From NCBI GenBank assembly GCA_963576565.1, contig OY755047.1, positions 9,084,931 to 9,148,930 of the forward strand: 64,000 nucleotides of DNA. The letters run 5' to 3'. A program made the translations under genes and the position numbers. Numbering within the stretch: the first letter of the stretch is position 1; each line of letters begins with the position of its first letter. The notes below the pieces were generated by a model. It was not told the origin of the DNA and did no database searches. It saw only the letters and a list, made by a program, of their open reading frames with translations. Origin of the DNA: Aspidapion aeneum. Its lineage: Eukaryota > Arthropoda > Insecta > Coleoptera > Brentidae. This document shows positions 19,640-31,294 of this stretch, one piece after another.

Positions 19640-20253
19640 CTAGCGACTAGGCACACGGCGCGTCCTTTTCGCAAACCCCGATTTGTCCGTACATCATATA
19701 TCAAACTGATGCACGTGCCCCTTAGGATGCAAGTTTTCTTTCTCTAAGAGGACTTAATTTTGCCTGACACCTCTTTGTCGAGGGCAGGGATCTTTATACT
19801 GCGTAGCAAGTATACACAAGTGGACCCACGCTTTTACGCCCTTCCAAAAGGTGGTCCTGCTACATGTTAGACTTGCATCTATCTAACACCGCTATCGTCC
19901 CAGCAGAACTTGGTTATAGACGATAGACTTCTTTTCCTTTTCAGCGCAACAGTCGTGGTCTTCGTGAGTTGACTGTAGCAGATTTATGCTGGCGCCATCC
20001 TGGTTCCGACTATATAGCACTTATAGCAGGCTCCTGGGTTATTATCCCTGGTTTCTCGGCTGGCTGCGTGTCGGCTCCTGGACTATACCTGCGTATATTC
20101 TCGATGTTCAAGGTCAACTTATATTTTTGCGTGGATCGCATCGCATGCTTATTCGATGACGGCTATTCAACGCTGAAAAGGAAGTTGGCGACAGGGCGAC
20201 GGATTTTTGAAGTGGAAACTTCTTTAGGCGCGTTTAGCAGTTTTAGTGGGTAG
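19640..20253 (+). CDS. unidentified 94-codon frame in a GC-richer block
   Basis: Frame 19969-20253 encodes MTVADLCWRHPGSDYIALIA... and ends ...KRKLATGRRIFEVETSLGAF before a TAG. The frame is open upstream of the ATG back to a strong 3' splice-like tract CTTCTTTTCCTTTTCAG at about 19928-19944. The block is visibly less AT-rich than its surroundings. No known domain comes to mind. The last ~45 bp and the 3' flank recur at 24237-24370, so it may be the 3' exon of a transposon gene. Product unknown; it could also be non-coding. Confidence 0.25.
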
Positions 20254-20350
20254 TGAATTGAACTGAGCCGTCAGGCTCGGCTATATATCGCTCATTCGGG
20301 TGAAATCGGCTCGAATCGACTAACTGTGAGCAACATTCAACCATATAACA
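20211..20350 (+). repeat. repeat family F, copy 1
   Basis: From TGAAGTGGAAACTTCTTTAG to GAGCAACATTCA it matches 24237-24370. It overlaps the end of the unidentified frame. Confidence 0.75.
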
Positions 20351-20781
20351 ATTAAAAAACTAAATAATAATAACATAAATAATAATTATTAAGACGAAAT
20401 TAAAAAAAATAAAAAACTCCGTTTTTTCTTTTTCCGCGATACATTTTATATTGATGAGGTACCTGCTTTCGCGATCTAAAACGGTGAGAAGTAGACCCTC
20501 AAAATAATGCAACCTCAAAATATAAAGATGTGTGTTTTCTTTTCTCAAAGTAGTAAATTATCTGGCAGGCAAACACTAATAGGGTCGATATAATAATTCT
20601 ATAGACTTTAAAATTAACTCTGCTTTAGGTTTTATTTTTTTCACCTGAGGCGCATTTTATTTGGAGGTATTGCTTGACTTCAGAGTTCACATTTATGAAA
20701 AACGACAAAAAATTTTTTGGTTTTTGCTGCTTCCTTGGCCCGTCCTCCCGGACATCCTGTATCCGCTACTGCCTTGCTATA
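20351..20781. other. unassigned stretch
   Basis: No recognised feature. Confidence 0.4.
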
Positions 20782-21489
20782 CAGGGGTCCCATAACAGGT
20801 GATAGAGGAGGTCATGTCTGATAAAAAAGTTCCTATATAGCATAGGTCAAAACTCTTTCTTTGTTGAGATACAGAGCAAGTTGGCATTTTTTAAAACTTT
20901 TTTGATAATAACTTTTTTAAAAAAGGCAGTAAAAATATGAAATTGTGTAAAGTCGTGTACTAGAACAAGAGCAAAAAACTAAAATAAAAATTATTTTAAA
21001 AACAATTAGTCGGTCAATTTTTTTTAGAAAAAACTATTTTTTTTTTTTGGGATAAGCTTTTATAAATGCCATATTAAACGCAATGTTTTTTTTTATATTT
21101 TTTGTTTATAAAAACAAGTCTCTAGCAAGAGATAATAATAAAATATTATTGATGATTTTTAAAAGAATAAGTAAGCAAAAATTATTTTTTTTTAAATCAT
21201 TATATTTTATACATTTTTGGAGGTTATTTTGACAGCCTGTATCTCCTCAACTTGTGATATTATCAAAAAAAGAAATACCAAATTTTTGAATGACAATTAG
21301 CTGAGTATTCAGCTGGCTGTGACAGATTTTCTTTTTTTTTTGTAAAACCCTTTCCCCCAACTCCTCTAACTTTAAAAATCCTATCTTAAAAACAGATGTG
21401 TTGACTCCCATGTTATATAAACTTTTGTCTCGGAAATAACCTCCTCTATCACCTGCTGCACTATGGCCCTTAAGTTATGGGACACCCTG
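20782..21489. mobile_element. Tc1/mariner-type MITE, TA target
   Basis: Inverted ends CAGGGGTCCCATAAC / GTTATGGGACACCCTG are bounded by TA dinucleotides (20780-20781, 21490-21491). Subterminal GATAGAGGAGGT / CCTCCTCTATC also pair. CAGGGTGTCCCATAA-type ends with TA are typical of Tc1/mariner MITEs. 708 bp, no transposase. Confidence 0.78.
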
Positions 21490-21985
21490 TATAATTCAAA
21501 ATGGAAAATATAGCTTATAGTTTACTAACAACATCGATACTAACACATAATTTTAAACTTGCAGTTTGCGAAGTATGATTTTTGCCATTTTACCCATTTA
21601 AGAAGCCCACTGTGCTACGCCAGCCTCCCGACACCCCTTAAAATTCAGTGAGTGAGTTTCCTGCAGGGCAGGCTTCCTCGGTGGCGCCCTCTAACAGTCT
21701 AACCTCCTCCAAAACTAATCTACATGCAAATTGGGTAATGTTTGGCGATGCGACCCAAAAACCCGACTCGTCCCAGGAGTTTGCTTAATATCAACCAGTA
21801 CAACTAGTCCCGAAATTAAAAGCAGTTTCCTTCTTAATTTTACGTCGTGTCTACTTTAACGCGGAGGCTTGAAGGTATGAGCATAATCGCCCGCATTAAA
21901 AAAATAATTCATAATAATTGTATAACGTATTTTCTGAAAGACGAAAGTATTGGAGAAAATGAAAACCTAGAATGCATCGTAGAAA
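21490..21985. other. unassigned stretch
   Basis: No supported gene; a 62-codon frame at 21847-22035 partly reads into LINE B5 and is not meaningful. Confidence 0.35.
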
Positions 21986-22078
21986 GTCAAAAATACAACT
22001 TTAGAAGTCTACAAATCGAAAATAGAAACGATTAGATGAAAAATTAGTAAACACACAACATTCGCTTGAAGAGATATA

Positions 22079-22263
22079 CAGTCGAACCTCTATAACTCGA
22101 ACTCAAAGGGACAACCAAAACAGTTTGAGTTATGGAGAGTTCGAGTTATAGAAATTCGAATTAAATAGGTTAAAGTACATATAAAAAGTGCAGGGACCAC
22201 TTAAAAGGTTCGAGTTATAGAGAGGTTCGAGTTATAGAGGTTCGAATTAGAGAGGTTCAACTG
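22079..22263. mobile_element. Tigger/pogo-like MITE (family E), copy 1
   Basis: Ends CAGTCGAACCTCTATAACTC and TCGAATTAGAGAGGTTCAACTG, between TA dinucleotides. Repeated TCGAGTTATAGAG motifs fill both arms. Confidence 0.85.
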
Positions 22264-22274
22264 TATATACAAAC

Positions 22275-22305
<31 letters not shown>

Positions 22306-22306
22306 T
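22275..22306 (+). repeat. (GATA)n microsatellite
   Basis: About seven GATA units beside the MITE within decayed LINE B5. Confidence 0.9.
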
Positions 22307-23525
22307 ATATTTCTTGTTCTTAATAGCATTTACTATAAAATACGTTTACCTAATAGGTGTGGAACTCGTCATTTCGTAGTAAAATGCTTGAAGGAAGCAA
22401 GCAAAGAAGCTGCTTGATACCGATGATGTGGTGGACAGAGGAAACACAGGAAATGGTTAAAGAGAAAATACTAAAGAGTCAAGAGACCTAGAGATTGACA
22501 GGGAAACCAGAGGACAGCTAAGAAATGTGATACTCATGGATAAAAATTAAATGTCACGATATAAATACACACGTAGGAGGTAGGCACAGTTCTGAAGTAT
22601 GGAAATTCATTTCTATGGTAAAATACCCAACAAAAGTAAAAGTAAACATTCAGATCATCAAACCAGAACAATCGGCAGAACACTACAAGGTACTGCTGCA
22701 GGAAACGAGACCCAATTATCTGTCAGCTTCTCCGAGGAGAGACATAGAAGTACATGGAGAGGAAATAATCATTGAAATATAAATAATAAAGAATAGTATT
22801 AAAAAGCTTAAATACAAAAAGGCTAGCGGACCTGGGGGAATATAGGCTGAAATGCTCAAATATGTATCAGAGAAATTACTAGAAAATCTTACATATATTA
22901 TCAATCAATGCATTAACGGACATCCAGTACCTGATGATTGGATAATTGCATTCATATCCTAAATACTTAAAAAAGGAAGCAAGGTGGATTGCAAGAATTA
23001 CAGAGGAATTTCACGCTAAGGAGATTGTACGGTACGATTCTTAGAGACCTAATAGATAATGATTTTCATGAACAAAAAGAAAATAAGGAAAGTGAGTTTT
23101 GTGCAAGCAGATCTTGTAGTGATAATTTTTTTATCTTAAATTTTTTTATCTTAAACAAGAAAAGGAGTGCCAAAAATATAGAGACTCAAGTTATCTCAAA
23201 AATTATGAAATAGGGTATAAAATAGATCATATAAGAAATTAGATCATAAAAGAAAGAATGGGAATCGAGAGAAGCATAACGGATGGCATCACTAAAAGAC
23301 AACTGATATGGTACGGCCATGTACAACAGATGAACGACGAAAGATTACCAAAGCAGGACCTAGAATGACAACCAATAGGGCGCAGAAAAAGAAGGCGTCC
23401 TAAACTGAAATGACAACACTCAATGCAAAGGTCAATGAGTCAAAAAAACCTGCTAGAGGATGATTGTCAGGGTTGAAGGAGGTGGAGAATAGGCGTCGGA
23501 GAACGTTCTAAAACTAAAAGGAGGC

Positions 23526-23867
23526 GTTTTCTAAATATATGTTTTGAAATTATCTATTTCAAGTGGCAGTACTGTATGAAGCGGTAAATTTACTACCTCT
23601 CAACCTAAAAGGACCATTTTCTCCCGATTTATCGACGTCTGTTGCTACTCAGCTTTTAGTTATTGGAGTTAGTTATAGGGTTACCAGAAAGGGTGTTACT
23701 TGGAAGTAAGAAATTATATCGAAACTTAAGGTTTTTCTTCTGTTTCTTAGGTATTTTTTTTATATTTATCTTACCCCTCTTCTTTTTTAAATCTTCTTTG
23801 TATTTCCTGTGTTAATGCGGGTTGGATTGACACATTATCCTTCAAAACGTATATATAACATTTTTTA
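23526..23867. other. unassigned stretch
   Basis: No recognised feature between LINE B5 and the reverse-oriented B6. Confidence 0.4.
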
Positions 23868-24236
23868 TTACTACTATGTCGGTTTAGAATGTTTTTCTAC
23901 GTTGTCCGACGCCTATTCTCCACCTACTTCGGTGCTGACAATCATCTTCTTTCAGGTTTCTTTGACTCATTGATCTTTGGATTGATTGTTGCCATTCCAG
24001 TTTAGATGCCCTCTTTTTCTGCGCCCTATTGGTTGCCATTCTAGGACCTGCTTTGGTAATCTTTCTTCGTTCATTTGTTGTACATGGCCGTACTATATTA
24101 GTTGTCTTTTAGTGATGTCATCCGTTACGATTTCCTCGATTCCCATTCTATCTTTTATGGTCTCATTTCTTATATGATCTGTTCTAGAAATTCTTATTGC
24201 ATCTATTTCGACACTTTCCATTTTTGTTTTGTATTT

Positions 24237-24711
24237 TTGAAGTGTAAACTTCTTTAGGCGCGGTTAGCAGTTTTTGTGGGTAGTGAATTGAACTGAGCCA
24301 CCAGGCTCGGCTATGTAACGCTCATTCGGGTGAAATCGGCTCGAGTCGACTAACTGTGAGAAACATTCAGCGAGCGATATGATGATGCAGATGAAGGCCA
24401 GTACACAGAAGAGTTCGGTTCGGTCCGCTTTGCAGAATATGTTATGGGCCAGTATTATTAATTTCGCCTTGTTGAAGTTTACACTTCGACCGTGGGGTTC
24501 TAAGCATGGGCGCACCCAGGGGGGGCCCCGGGGCCCGGCCCCTCAAGCCTTAGATTTTTGTACATAGTTTGCACATATTTTATGAAAAAACACAATAAAT
24601 ATCTTAATATTCGACATTATGAGGCCTCGCCCCCCCCCCCAAGAGGCTTCGGGGCCCCCCCAAGACATATTCCTGGGTGCGCCACTGTCTTAAGCACACA
24701 CAATAATTTTT
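24237..24711 (+). repeat. repeat family F, copy 2, inserted in LINE B6
   Basis: Starts TGAAGTGTAAACTTCTTTAG and contains GAAGTTTACACTTCGA inverted to that start at about 24475-24490. It ends in ACACACAA next to T-rich sequence. 24505-24687 is a later MITE. Whether F is a retroposed transcript end or a MITE is unresolved. Confidence 0.6.
24505..24687. mobile_element. hAT-like MITE, CAGTGGCGCACCCAG family (copy 2)
   Basis: Ends CATGGGCGCACCCAG and CCTGGGTGCGCCACTG with G/C runs inside each end. Flanking TTCTAAGC / TCTTAAGC are similar but not a clean duplication. Confidence 0.8.
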
Positions 24712-25036
24712 TCTGTTACGCGACAAGTCTATTCCATTTTTCAAAATTATACATTCTTTGTTATCTATTCTGCCCCATAAAATACTGTTAAGACATCCAC
24801 TAACCTTTTTTACTTTTACTATTCTTCTTTCCAGTTCTTTACAGTCTGTTCCTGCCTTATCAAATGTGACACCCAAGTATACATACTCATTGCATGAGAT
24901 ATTGTTTGTCCATTCTCTAGTTCTTATTCACTTGATTCGTTTCCAATACATAAGTACTATGTCTTGTCCACGTTCACTGTTAACCCCCAGTTTTGGTATT
25001 CTTCCGTTAACTTTCTCATCATATACTCCATGTCTT

Positions 25037-25402
25037 CAAAAATGGAAAGTGTCGAAATGGATGCAATAAGAGCAATGAGAATATCTAGAACAGATCATAT
25101 AAGAAATGAGATCATAAAATAAAGAATGGAAATTGAGGGAAGCATAATGGATGACATCACTAAAAGGCAACTGATATAGTACTGCCATGTACAACGGATG
25201 AACGACGAAAAATTACCCAAGCAGGTTCTAGATTGACAACCAATCGGACGAAGAAAAAAAAAGGACGTCTAAAACTGGAATTGCAACAAGCAATCCAAAG
25301 AACAATGAGTCAAAAAAACCTGACAGAAGATGATTGTCAGGATCAAAGGACGTGGTGAATAGGCGTCGGACAACGTAGAAAAACGTTCTAAGCCGACATA
25401 GT
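25037..25402 (+). pseudogene. LINE family B, copy B7 (3' end)
   Basis: Begins AAAATGGAAAGTGTCGAAATG (KMESVEMDAIR), runs through DHIRNEIIK, DDITKRQLI and QRMNDEKLPKQVL, and ends TTCTAAGCCGACATAGTAG. Directly abuts B6 in the opposite orientation. Both copies keep a 3' end, so this is not a single 5'-inverted insertion. Confidence 0.83.
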
Positions 25403-25469
25403 AGCAACAAGAGGCAAGCCAAGGCCGGCACTATTTTGCCATATTAAAATTTTAAAAATACATATAATA

Positions 25470-25741
25470 GGGACCTATTGCAATAGTGCCAGGCACAAAT
25501 TGTGCCGAGCACTTTATTGACAGTTTCGCATTACAAACTGACAGTTGATCTTTCCAAATTGACATACCAAAGTCGAATTTATAAATCCCGTCATTTATTT
25601 TCCATTAATAGTGGCGTCACTATTAAATCCGGCTCGTATAATACACAAAGACCTAATTTTGAAAGGACACAGCTGTTCCTATAATGAGAAACTGTCAATA
25701 TAGTGCCCAGCACAATTTGTGCCTGGCACTATTGCAATCCC
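25470..25741. mobile_element. palindromic-end MITE (family G), copy 1
   Basis: Long inverted ends with TATTGCAATAGTGCCAGGCAC and the internal palindrome GGCACAAATTGTGCC, reading toward TTGACAGTTTC on both sides. A second copy in the opposite orientation is at 30602-30842. A short frame (VDLSKLTYQSRIYKSR...) is shared but probably incidental. Confidence 0.8.
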
Positions 25742-27327
25742 TAATATGCCTTGTATCAGTACTTTATTCTATATTTCTTCTTTTCTTGGAATCCTTTATT
25801 TGAACTAAACAGAGAGCAATCACATTTGTTTAAATAAGAAACGGACTCAACAAGAATCAAGATAGCTTGGGTACCTAACCGAAGAATGCCGACCGCGTAA
25901 ATCAAAGCATAATAAAAGAAGAAGAAGAGCGACACCAATAAGAAGAAAATTGAGTGTGTAAGAGAGAGAAGGAAAACAAGACAATAGTATAATCGGCGTA
26001 AGCGGTTTATTAAAAGGAAAACAAGTCGCCGTCTCACTTTAATTGCGTCCCAAGAAGGTTTAGTAATGCTGGGTATATTCCAATATATTCTATTCTTCTT
26101 CTTCAAGTAACATTACAACCACTGCTGGGCTTTAGTTTGGTCCGGAATGCCGGTATCCCATTTTACTTTACTATCTCATTTTAAGTACACTTCCCCTAGG
26201 TCTAGTCACAAGAACAAAAATTGGCCTGTGTAAATCCCGCTTAATTTGAAGCAAGTGCCCATCACTAATAATGTTGCGCCGCGGTTAATATACAACATTA
26301 AACGGTCTGTTCGTTGCAAACCAGTATACTCGCGATGAAACAAAAAGAAGCAAACAAACAAATCAACAAGGCGAGAAAGGAGAAGAAGAATAACGTAAAG
26401 CAATGAGGAGTCAACTCTTGGTATTATAATTTAATTTTTTTGTCAGATCATGTGGATCTCCTAATTCGTGTCAAATGGCATGGTTTTTGGAGAAGAGTCT
26501 TTGTCGTGGAAGTACCAATTTTTCCACAATTTTGTAAAATATTCAAATTTTGAAAAAAAATCGATTAATTTCCAAATTTATTTTGAAAATAATCAAGAAT
26601 TAAAATTCTTTCTCAAATATTTAAAAGTTCTCAAAATTTCCAAAACTCAAAATTTTCAAAATTCTCAAAATATATTTTTTTATTTTGCGAAAATGTTCAA
26701 AATTCTAAAAAGTTTTTTCAAACAATCAAAACTTTTAATAATTCTCAAAATTTTCGAATTTTGAAAGACTCTCAATTTTATAAAAATATCCAATTTTTAG
26801 AAATGTCAAATATTTTTTTATAAATTTCCAAATTTTGCGAAATATTCACAAACTTAAAGTTTACAACAAAATGTCTTAATTATCTTATTATGTACTTATG
26901 TAGTATATTATAACCAATGACTGTGTAATCATTGTTAGTTATAACTCCGAAATTCTGCTTTTGTCTTTAAAGTAAATTAAATTTACAATATATAACCAAC
27001 CGAAGGATCTTGTACCGACCCCTTTGGAAACTGGAAGGATCCTTCCATCTTCTCTGCGTATATTTTAGTAGTTTATTGGGGTCTCCGAAATAGTTAAACT
27101 TTGAGACCTAGAAAGGAGTAAGGGTATTATATCATGGAGTAGTGTAGGTTTAATAATTTTAGGGTTGAAAGGGGATACAAATGCTTTTTGGAGAAGTGAT
27201 TCAGTGTGTTGGGGATGACAAATTAATATACGTAATACATGTTTTACCCAAAAGGCAAAATTTGATGTTTGTCCGTTAAGAAAAAGTTACCTGTGCATAA
27301 ATTCTTAAATGATTCAGAAGGCGTAAG
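25742..27327. other. unassigned, partly low-complexity stretch
   Basis: 26520-26860 is a cryptic simple repeat of TTCAAAATTCTCAAAA-like words. 25900-26110 is GAAGAAG-rich. Frames of 65-116 codons here translate to biased hydrophobic or Asn/Phe-rich peptides with no domain. I do not call genes. Confidence 0.45.
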
Positions 27328-27712
27328 TCTATCTATCTTTAGCCTTATTGAATCCATCTTTGGACATAAGCCTCCCCCAATACCTTCCACTCTTCTCTGT
27401 CTGTCGCCGTGTTCATCCATCTAGTTCCCGCATGTTTCTTCAAATCGCAGGGTCATCTCATTTAAGGTTTTCCCCTACTTCTTTTATTTTGCCAAGGTCT
27501 CTAGTTTACAATACAATTTGTTCTATCAATCGTCTTTTTGTCTGATAATATGACGGACAAATTTCCATTTTAATTTTGCTACCTCTTCTTCGACATTCCT
27601 TACTTTTATTTTATTTTTTATCCATTCATTCATTTTTCTATTTGTTAGCTTTACCTGTAAAATGTGTCTTTCCATTGATCTTTGGACTTATTTACCTTAT
27701 CCATGTTTGATT
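27328..27712 (-). pseudogene. LINE family C, copy C2 (3' end, interrupted)
   Basis: Begins at TCTATCTATCTTTAGCC (reverse of the TAGA tail) and matches C3 up to CCATGTTTGATT. LINE A2 then interrupts it. A further C-like segment, TTTTTTTAGTTAATTAGTT...TTTGTCCCAG, resumes at about 28600-28645. Coding is decayed. Confidence 0.78.
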
Positions 27713-27713
27713 A

Positions 27714-27798
<85 letters not shown>
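27713..27798 (-). repeat. (TA)n, tail of LINE A2
   Basis: Pure AT alternation bordered by ATTTATCGGTTTC, the reverse complement of the LINE A 3' end. Confidence 0.95.
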
Positions 27799-27800
<2 letters not shown>

Positions 27801-28585
27801 CGGTTTCAGAACGTTCTACGTCTTCCGATACCCAATCTCCATCGTTTCTGTTTGCCAATAATTCATCATCTAGGCCTCTTATTCTTATTTCACTATCTAT
27901 TCCTTCTCTCCAGCTTCTCCTTGGCCGTCCTCGTTTTCTTCGGCCAGTTGGTTTCTATTGTAGTATTTGTTTAGGTAGTCTTCCATCATTCATTCTTTGT
28001 ACATATCCGTACCACACCAGTAGTTTTGTTCTTATATCATCCACTAAAGTATGTTCACCCACTGTTATAATTTCTCTTATTCTTTTTGATTTGTAACTTT
28101 TTCTCTTTTTAATTTCCCTGCTGCTCTTCTCCAATAGTCCATTTCCGTAGCGGAAAGCATTTTTTCTGTTCTATCCTTGATTGGCCATACTTCTGAGCCG
28201 TATGTAATAATACTTTTTACAATGGTGTTATATATATATGCTTTTTGTTATGTTTTGATATACTTTGGCCCCAAATTATTCCATTTAATAAAGTTATTGC
28301 TTTTCTTCCTTGTACGTTTCGATCTTTTATAGCTTTGTCTAGTGTTCCGTCAGCTGTAATTTTTAGACCTAATTATTTATACTCATCACAGGACTGAATT
28401 CGCTGCCCAGTATTTAAGAATAGATCCTGTTTCATTCCACCGATACACATATACTCTGTCTTATTGAGATTAACCTCTAGTCCCCACTTATTGTACTCTT
28501 CTATTAGTTTTCGTGTCATATATTCGAGGTCGTCATAATCCTGAGCCACTACTATCTGATCATCGGCGAAACATAAAGTATACAT
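27713..28585 (-). pseudogene. LINE family A, copy A2 (in LINE C2)
   Basis: On the minus strand it encodes YTLCFADDQIVVAQDYDDLE, EEYNKWGLEVNLNKTEYMCI and GMKQDLFLNTGQRIQSCDEY. It then decays through VVKSIITYGSEVWPIKDR, MDYWRRAAG, TLVDDIRTKQLVWYG, and RKRGRPRRSWREG to the (TA)n tail at 27713-27798. 5'-truncated just before the FADD box. Confidence 0.88.
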
Positions 28586-28650
28586 ATAAAGTTTTATTAG
28601 TTTTTTTAGTTAATTAGTTTAATAATTTGTCCCAGAACCAAGAGAGATGG

Positions 28651-28969
28651 TGATATCAAGTGAGACTTTTACCAGAAAGTAAAAAAAAACCTTATTCAAA
28701 AAAAATATACAAAATTGCTTAAAAAATTATTTTTAGAGTTGCAAGTATCCTTGCAAAATGTTTCGAATAAAGAATAAGGCATATAGCATTTAATTATTAT
28801 TTTTTTTTATAAATGGATGAAGATGGCGACGCAACACACTACATTTACGAAGCACATGATGTGTATAATTGTTAAATGTTAATATATTGGCGTGAATGCA
28901 GAAAGTAATAATTGAATACTGTAAAAAACCCTCAAGTCACAAAGTAAAGAATCCAAAAATTTTTCGGGG
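28651..28969. other. unassigned stretch
   Basis: AT-rich, no recognised feature. Confidence 0.4.
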
Positions 28970-29056
28970 CCAAGCGGCTATGAAAAGGTTTTGTTTCTCT
29001 TGTAATTTTCCATGGGGAACTCGAAAGCTGTACACCCACAAGGGTCCAAGATCCAA
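28970..29056 (+). mobile_element. Helitron-like 3' end (H3)
   Basis: GCCAAGCGGCTATGAAAAG, then CCATGGGGAACTCGAAAGCT...ACCCACAAGG, then GTCCAAGAT and CCAA (29053-29056). Hairpin partly decayed and CTAA changed to CCAA: an old copy. Confidence 0.55.
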
Positions 29057-29075
29057 TGGAAATAGTGTTGATATA

Positions 29076-29243
29076 CAGTCGAACCTTTCTAACTCGAACC
29101 TCTATAACTCGAACTTTTTAAGTGGTCCCTGCACTTTTTATAAGTATTTTAACCTCTTTAACTCGAATTTCTATAACTCGAACTCTCCATAACTCGAATT
29201 GTTTTGGTTGTCCCTTTAGGTTCGAGTTATAGAGGTTCGACTG
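29076..29243. mobile_element. Tigger/pogo-like MITE (family E), copy 2
   Basis: CAGTCGAACCTTTCTAACTC to GTTATAGAGGTTCGACTG with TA on both sides (29074-29075, 29244-29245). Confidence 0.9.
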
Positions 29244-29554
29244 TATATGAATATGACAATATTACCAGATGCAATGCTTGAAAATTACCAGATTTTAAAT
29301 CATATAAAAATTTTAAAAAATTAAATTCTATGAGGGTGTATAAATCGCATTTTCCAGACTCTTTTGAATGTGTTTTTTTTTTATTATTTTGTAAACAACA
29401 CAAACATCTTTTTCAGTTTTTAATGAAAAAAAAAAAAATTGAAAAAACATTTTTTGGGGTGTTTTTTATAAATTACTTTTCTGAAAAACTACTAATTAAA
29501 AAAGCATTTTTTTTTGTGGGGACATTTTTTTTGCAAAATGTTGGTGGTCCAGTC
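29244..29554. other. unassigned AT-rich stretch
   Basis: Poly-A/T-rich; the 75-codon frame at 29330-29557 is low complexity and not called. Confidence 0.4.
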
Positions 29555-30131
29555 TAGAGGTGTTGATTTTCGTTACTTTTGAACACTTCTTACTAATCGT
29601 TACTCGACTACTAAGTAATTATTTTATATATTCGTTACTATCGTTACTTTGATTACTGTAACTGTATTCAATTCAATCAGACAATTAGGGCAAAATTCTC
29701 GGACTGTCATTAATTCGAAGATCATTTACTTGTAGGTATATTTTTTTGTTGATATTATGGAAATATTCAATTAAAATTTTTAAAATGCGAACTAAAATTA
29801 AAAAAATTAAGGTAGGAATTACGTAGGAACTGTTCTGTCTTTGTTTTAAAAATCTAATGCCTTACATACAAAGAAATACATACTTAAAATCTAAAAGTAA
29901 ATAAAAATGGAGACAAAAATAATAATATTAGACGAGAACTCAAAAAATATTTAGTAAGTTACTTAAGTTATCATAGTTACTCCCTGATTTTGGATTACCG
30001 ACTTTCGAGTGATTACTGAATACTAAAATAATCAAAGGGATCATTTTATTTTCGGATCGGTATTCGATACTCCGTTATTTGACGAGTAACGAATACTCGA
30101 GTAACGGATAGTTACTTTTTCAACAGCTCTA
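29555..30131. mobile_element. hAT MITE (TAGAGGTGTTGA family), copy 2
   Basis: Ends TAGAGGTGTTGATTTTCG and TTTTTCAACAGCTCTA. Aligns with the flanking parts of 11872-13534 and shows the uninterrupted site TTACTCCCTGATTTTGG. No duplication detected. Confidence 0.85.
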
Positions 30132-30407
30132 CTGCCAATACGTAAAAATTTGACATGGGGAAAACTTACGTAGAAATCCTGCGTTATTGGTTGAATTTGG
30201 GCCGATTTCTCGCGGAAAATAAAACGCGGCGAATATAACGGATTGTCCTAAAAACAGCACTGTTCATTATTTCACTTAAAACCTAAATACTTCATACCTT
30301 ATTTCAATAAATTTATTTATTACCTACTCTGATTTTTGCTACCTTAATGTCATAGTATATAAAATCAAGAATAAAGTAAAAATCATACCTACCTATTAAC
30401 CATAAAA

Positions 30408-30560
30408 ATCCTAATAGAACGAGATAACGAATACAACATTCCAATCCAATATATATTGCGTTTATAGACTTCGAAAAAGCTTTTGATAGCATTGAGAACT
30501 GGGCAGTAAAAGCATCTTTAATTAATAGCCGGATAGAGCACAGATACATAGACTTAAAAG

Positions 30561-30566
<6 letters not shown>
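30408..30566 (+). pseudogene. RTE-like reverse transcriptase fragment (family D-RT)
   Basis: Encodes LIERDNEYNIPIQ, then with one frame slip YIAFIDFEKAFDSIENWAVK and ASLINSRIEHRYIDL. FIDFEKAFDSI is RT motif A with the catalytic aspartate. The wording differs from families A and B, so this is another LINE. Truncated on both sides and abutting (TA)n at 30561-30601, which is not its natural 3' end. Confidence 0.8.
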
Positions 30567-30601
<35 letters not shown>

Positions 30602-30605
<4 letters not shown>

Positions 30606-30842
30606 GGCACTATATTGACAGTTTCTCATTATAAAAACAGCTGTGTCCTTTCAAAATTAGGCCTTTGTCTATTATACGAGCCGGATTTAATAGTGACGCC
30701 ACTAGTAATGGAAAATAAGCGACGGGATTTATAAATTCGACTTTGGTATGTCAATTTTGAAAGATCAACAGTTTGTAATGCGAAATTGTCAATATAGTGC
30801 CCGGCACAATTTGTGCCTGGCACTATTGCAATAGGTCCCTAT
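30602..30842. mobile_element. family G MITE, copy 2 (left end missing)
   Basis: Reverse-oriented match to 25470-25741; the left terminus is replaced by (TA)n. The right end GGCACTATTGCAATAGGTCCC is complete. Confidence 0.8.
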
Positions 30843-31294
30843 TAACAAAACATATAAAACAATGTGCCCGACAAAAATAGCACCACTCTTTCAAGTCATA
30901 CGTGGTGGCTGCGTAAATTATCACTAGGTGTATTATCGATCGGTTTTGATAGACTAGGCTATGTGGTGTGGTTAACTAAACCGAAGTTATTCGAAATACT
31001 TTTTTATTTTATTTGGCTTAAAAATTCCGCTGATTGACGCTGGCGTCTGATGGTCGGTTAAAACGCTAATCAGCGTTGCTCTGGCCTGAAAGACAGAAGA
31101 GCTGTCGTAGGTCACGGATGGTTTTTTTTTCTTTGCAATCGATCTTTTCATCGATCGATATATATAGCAGTTTATTGTCGCCTGCTCTTGTTCTAGTTTC
31201 TCTCGTATCTCGGTAGATGGCGCTTCTTGCGAGGGTTTTCTCACTATAGACATAGGATTAGAGACAAAACCGACTAATTAACTTCGCAAGGGTG
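30843..31294. other. unassigned stretch
   Basis: An 88-codon minus frame (30987-31253, MSIVRKPSQEAPSTEIREKL...) has no known domain; moderate GC. Small palindromes AACGCTAATCAGCGTT and ATCGATCTTTTCATCGATCGAT occur. Not called. Confidence 0.3.

Larger units (their letters stand above)
21986..23525 (+). pseudogene. LINE family B, copy B5 (heavily decayed)
   Basis: Matches B9 from TACAACTTTAGAAGTCTA. It is split by a Tigger-like MITE (22079-22263) and by 22264-22375, which has a (GATA)n tract, then resumes at GCTTGAAGGAAGCAAGC. It includes the KASGPGG and VPDDW regions and a damaged EFCASRSCSDN. A deletion around 23215 removes most of the RT, joining directly to DHIRN..IIKERMGI, DGITKRQLIWYGHVQQMNDE and the 3' end. 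Many stops. Confidence 0.82.
23868..25036 (-). pseudogene. LINE family B, copy B6 (reverse orientation)
   Basis: Starts at its 3' end (TACTACTATGTCGGTTTAGAA, the reverse complement of the TAG tail) and runs up to the MEYMMRKLTEEYQ region near 25036. It is split by the F2 repeat plus an hAT MITE (24237-24711) inside the YKTKMESV coding stretch. Minus-strand reading includes GVTFDKAGTDCKELERRIVK and KKVSGCLNSILWG. Broken by several stops. Confidence 0.85.

Noticed and set aside
25756..26106. 116-codon minus frame with hydrophobic stretches (possible membrane protein)
   Set aside because: Comes from a GAAGAAG-rich low-complexity strand read in antisense; no start context or homologue recognised.
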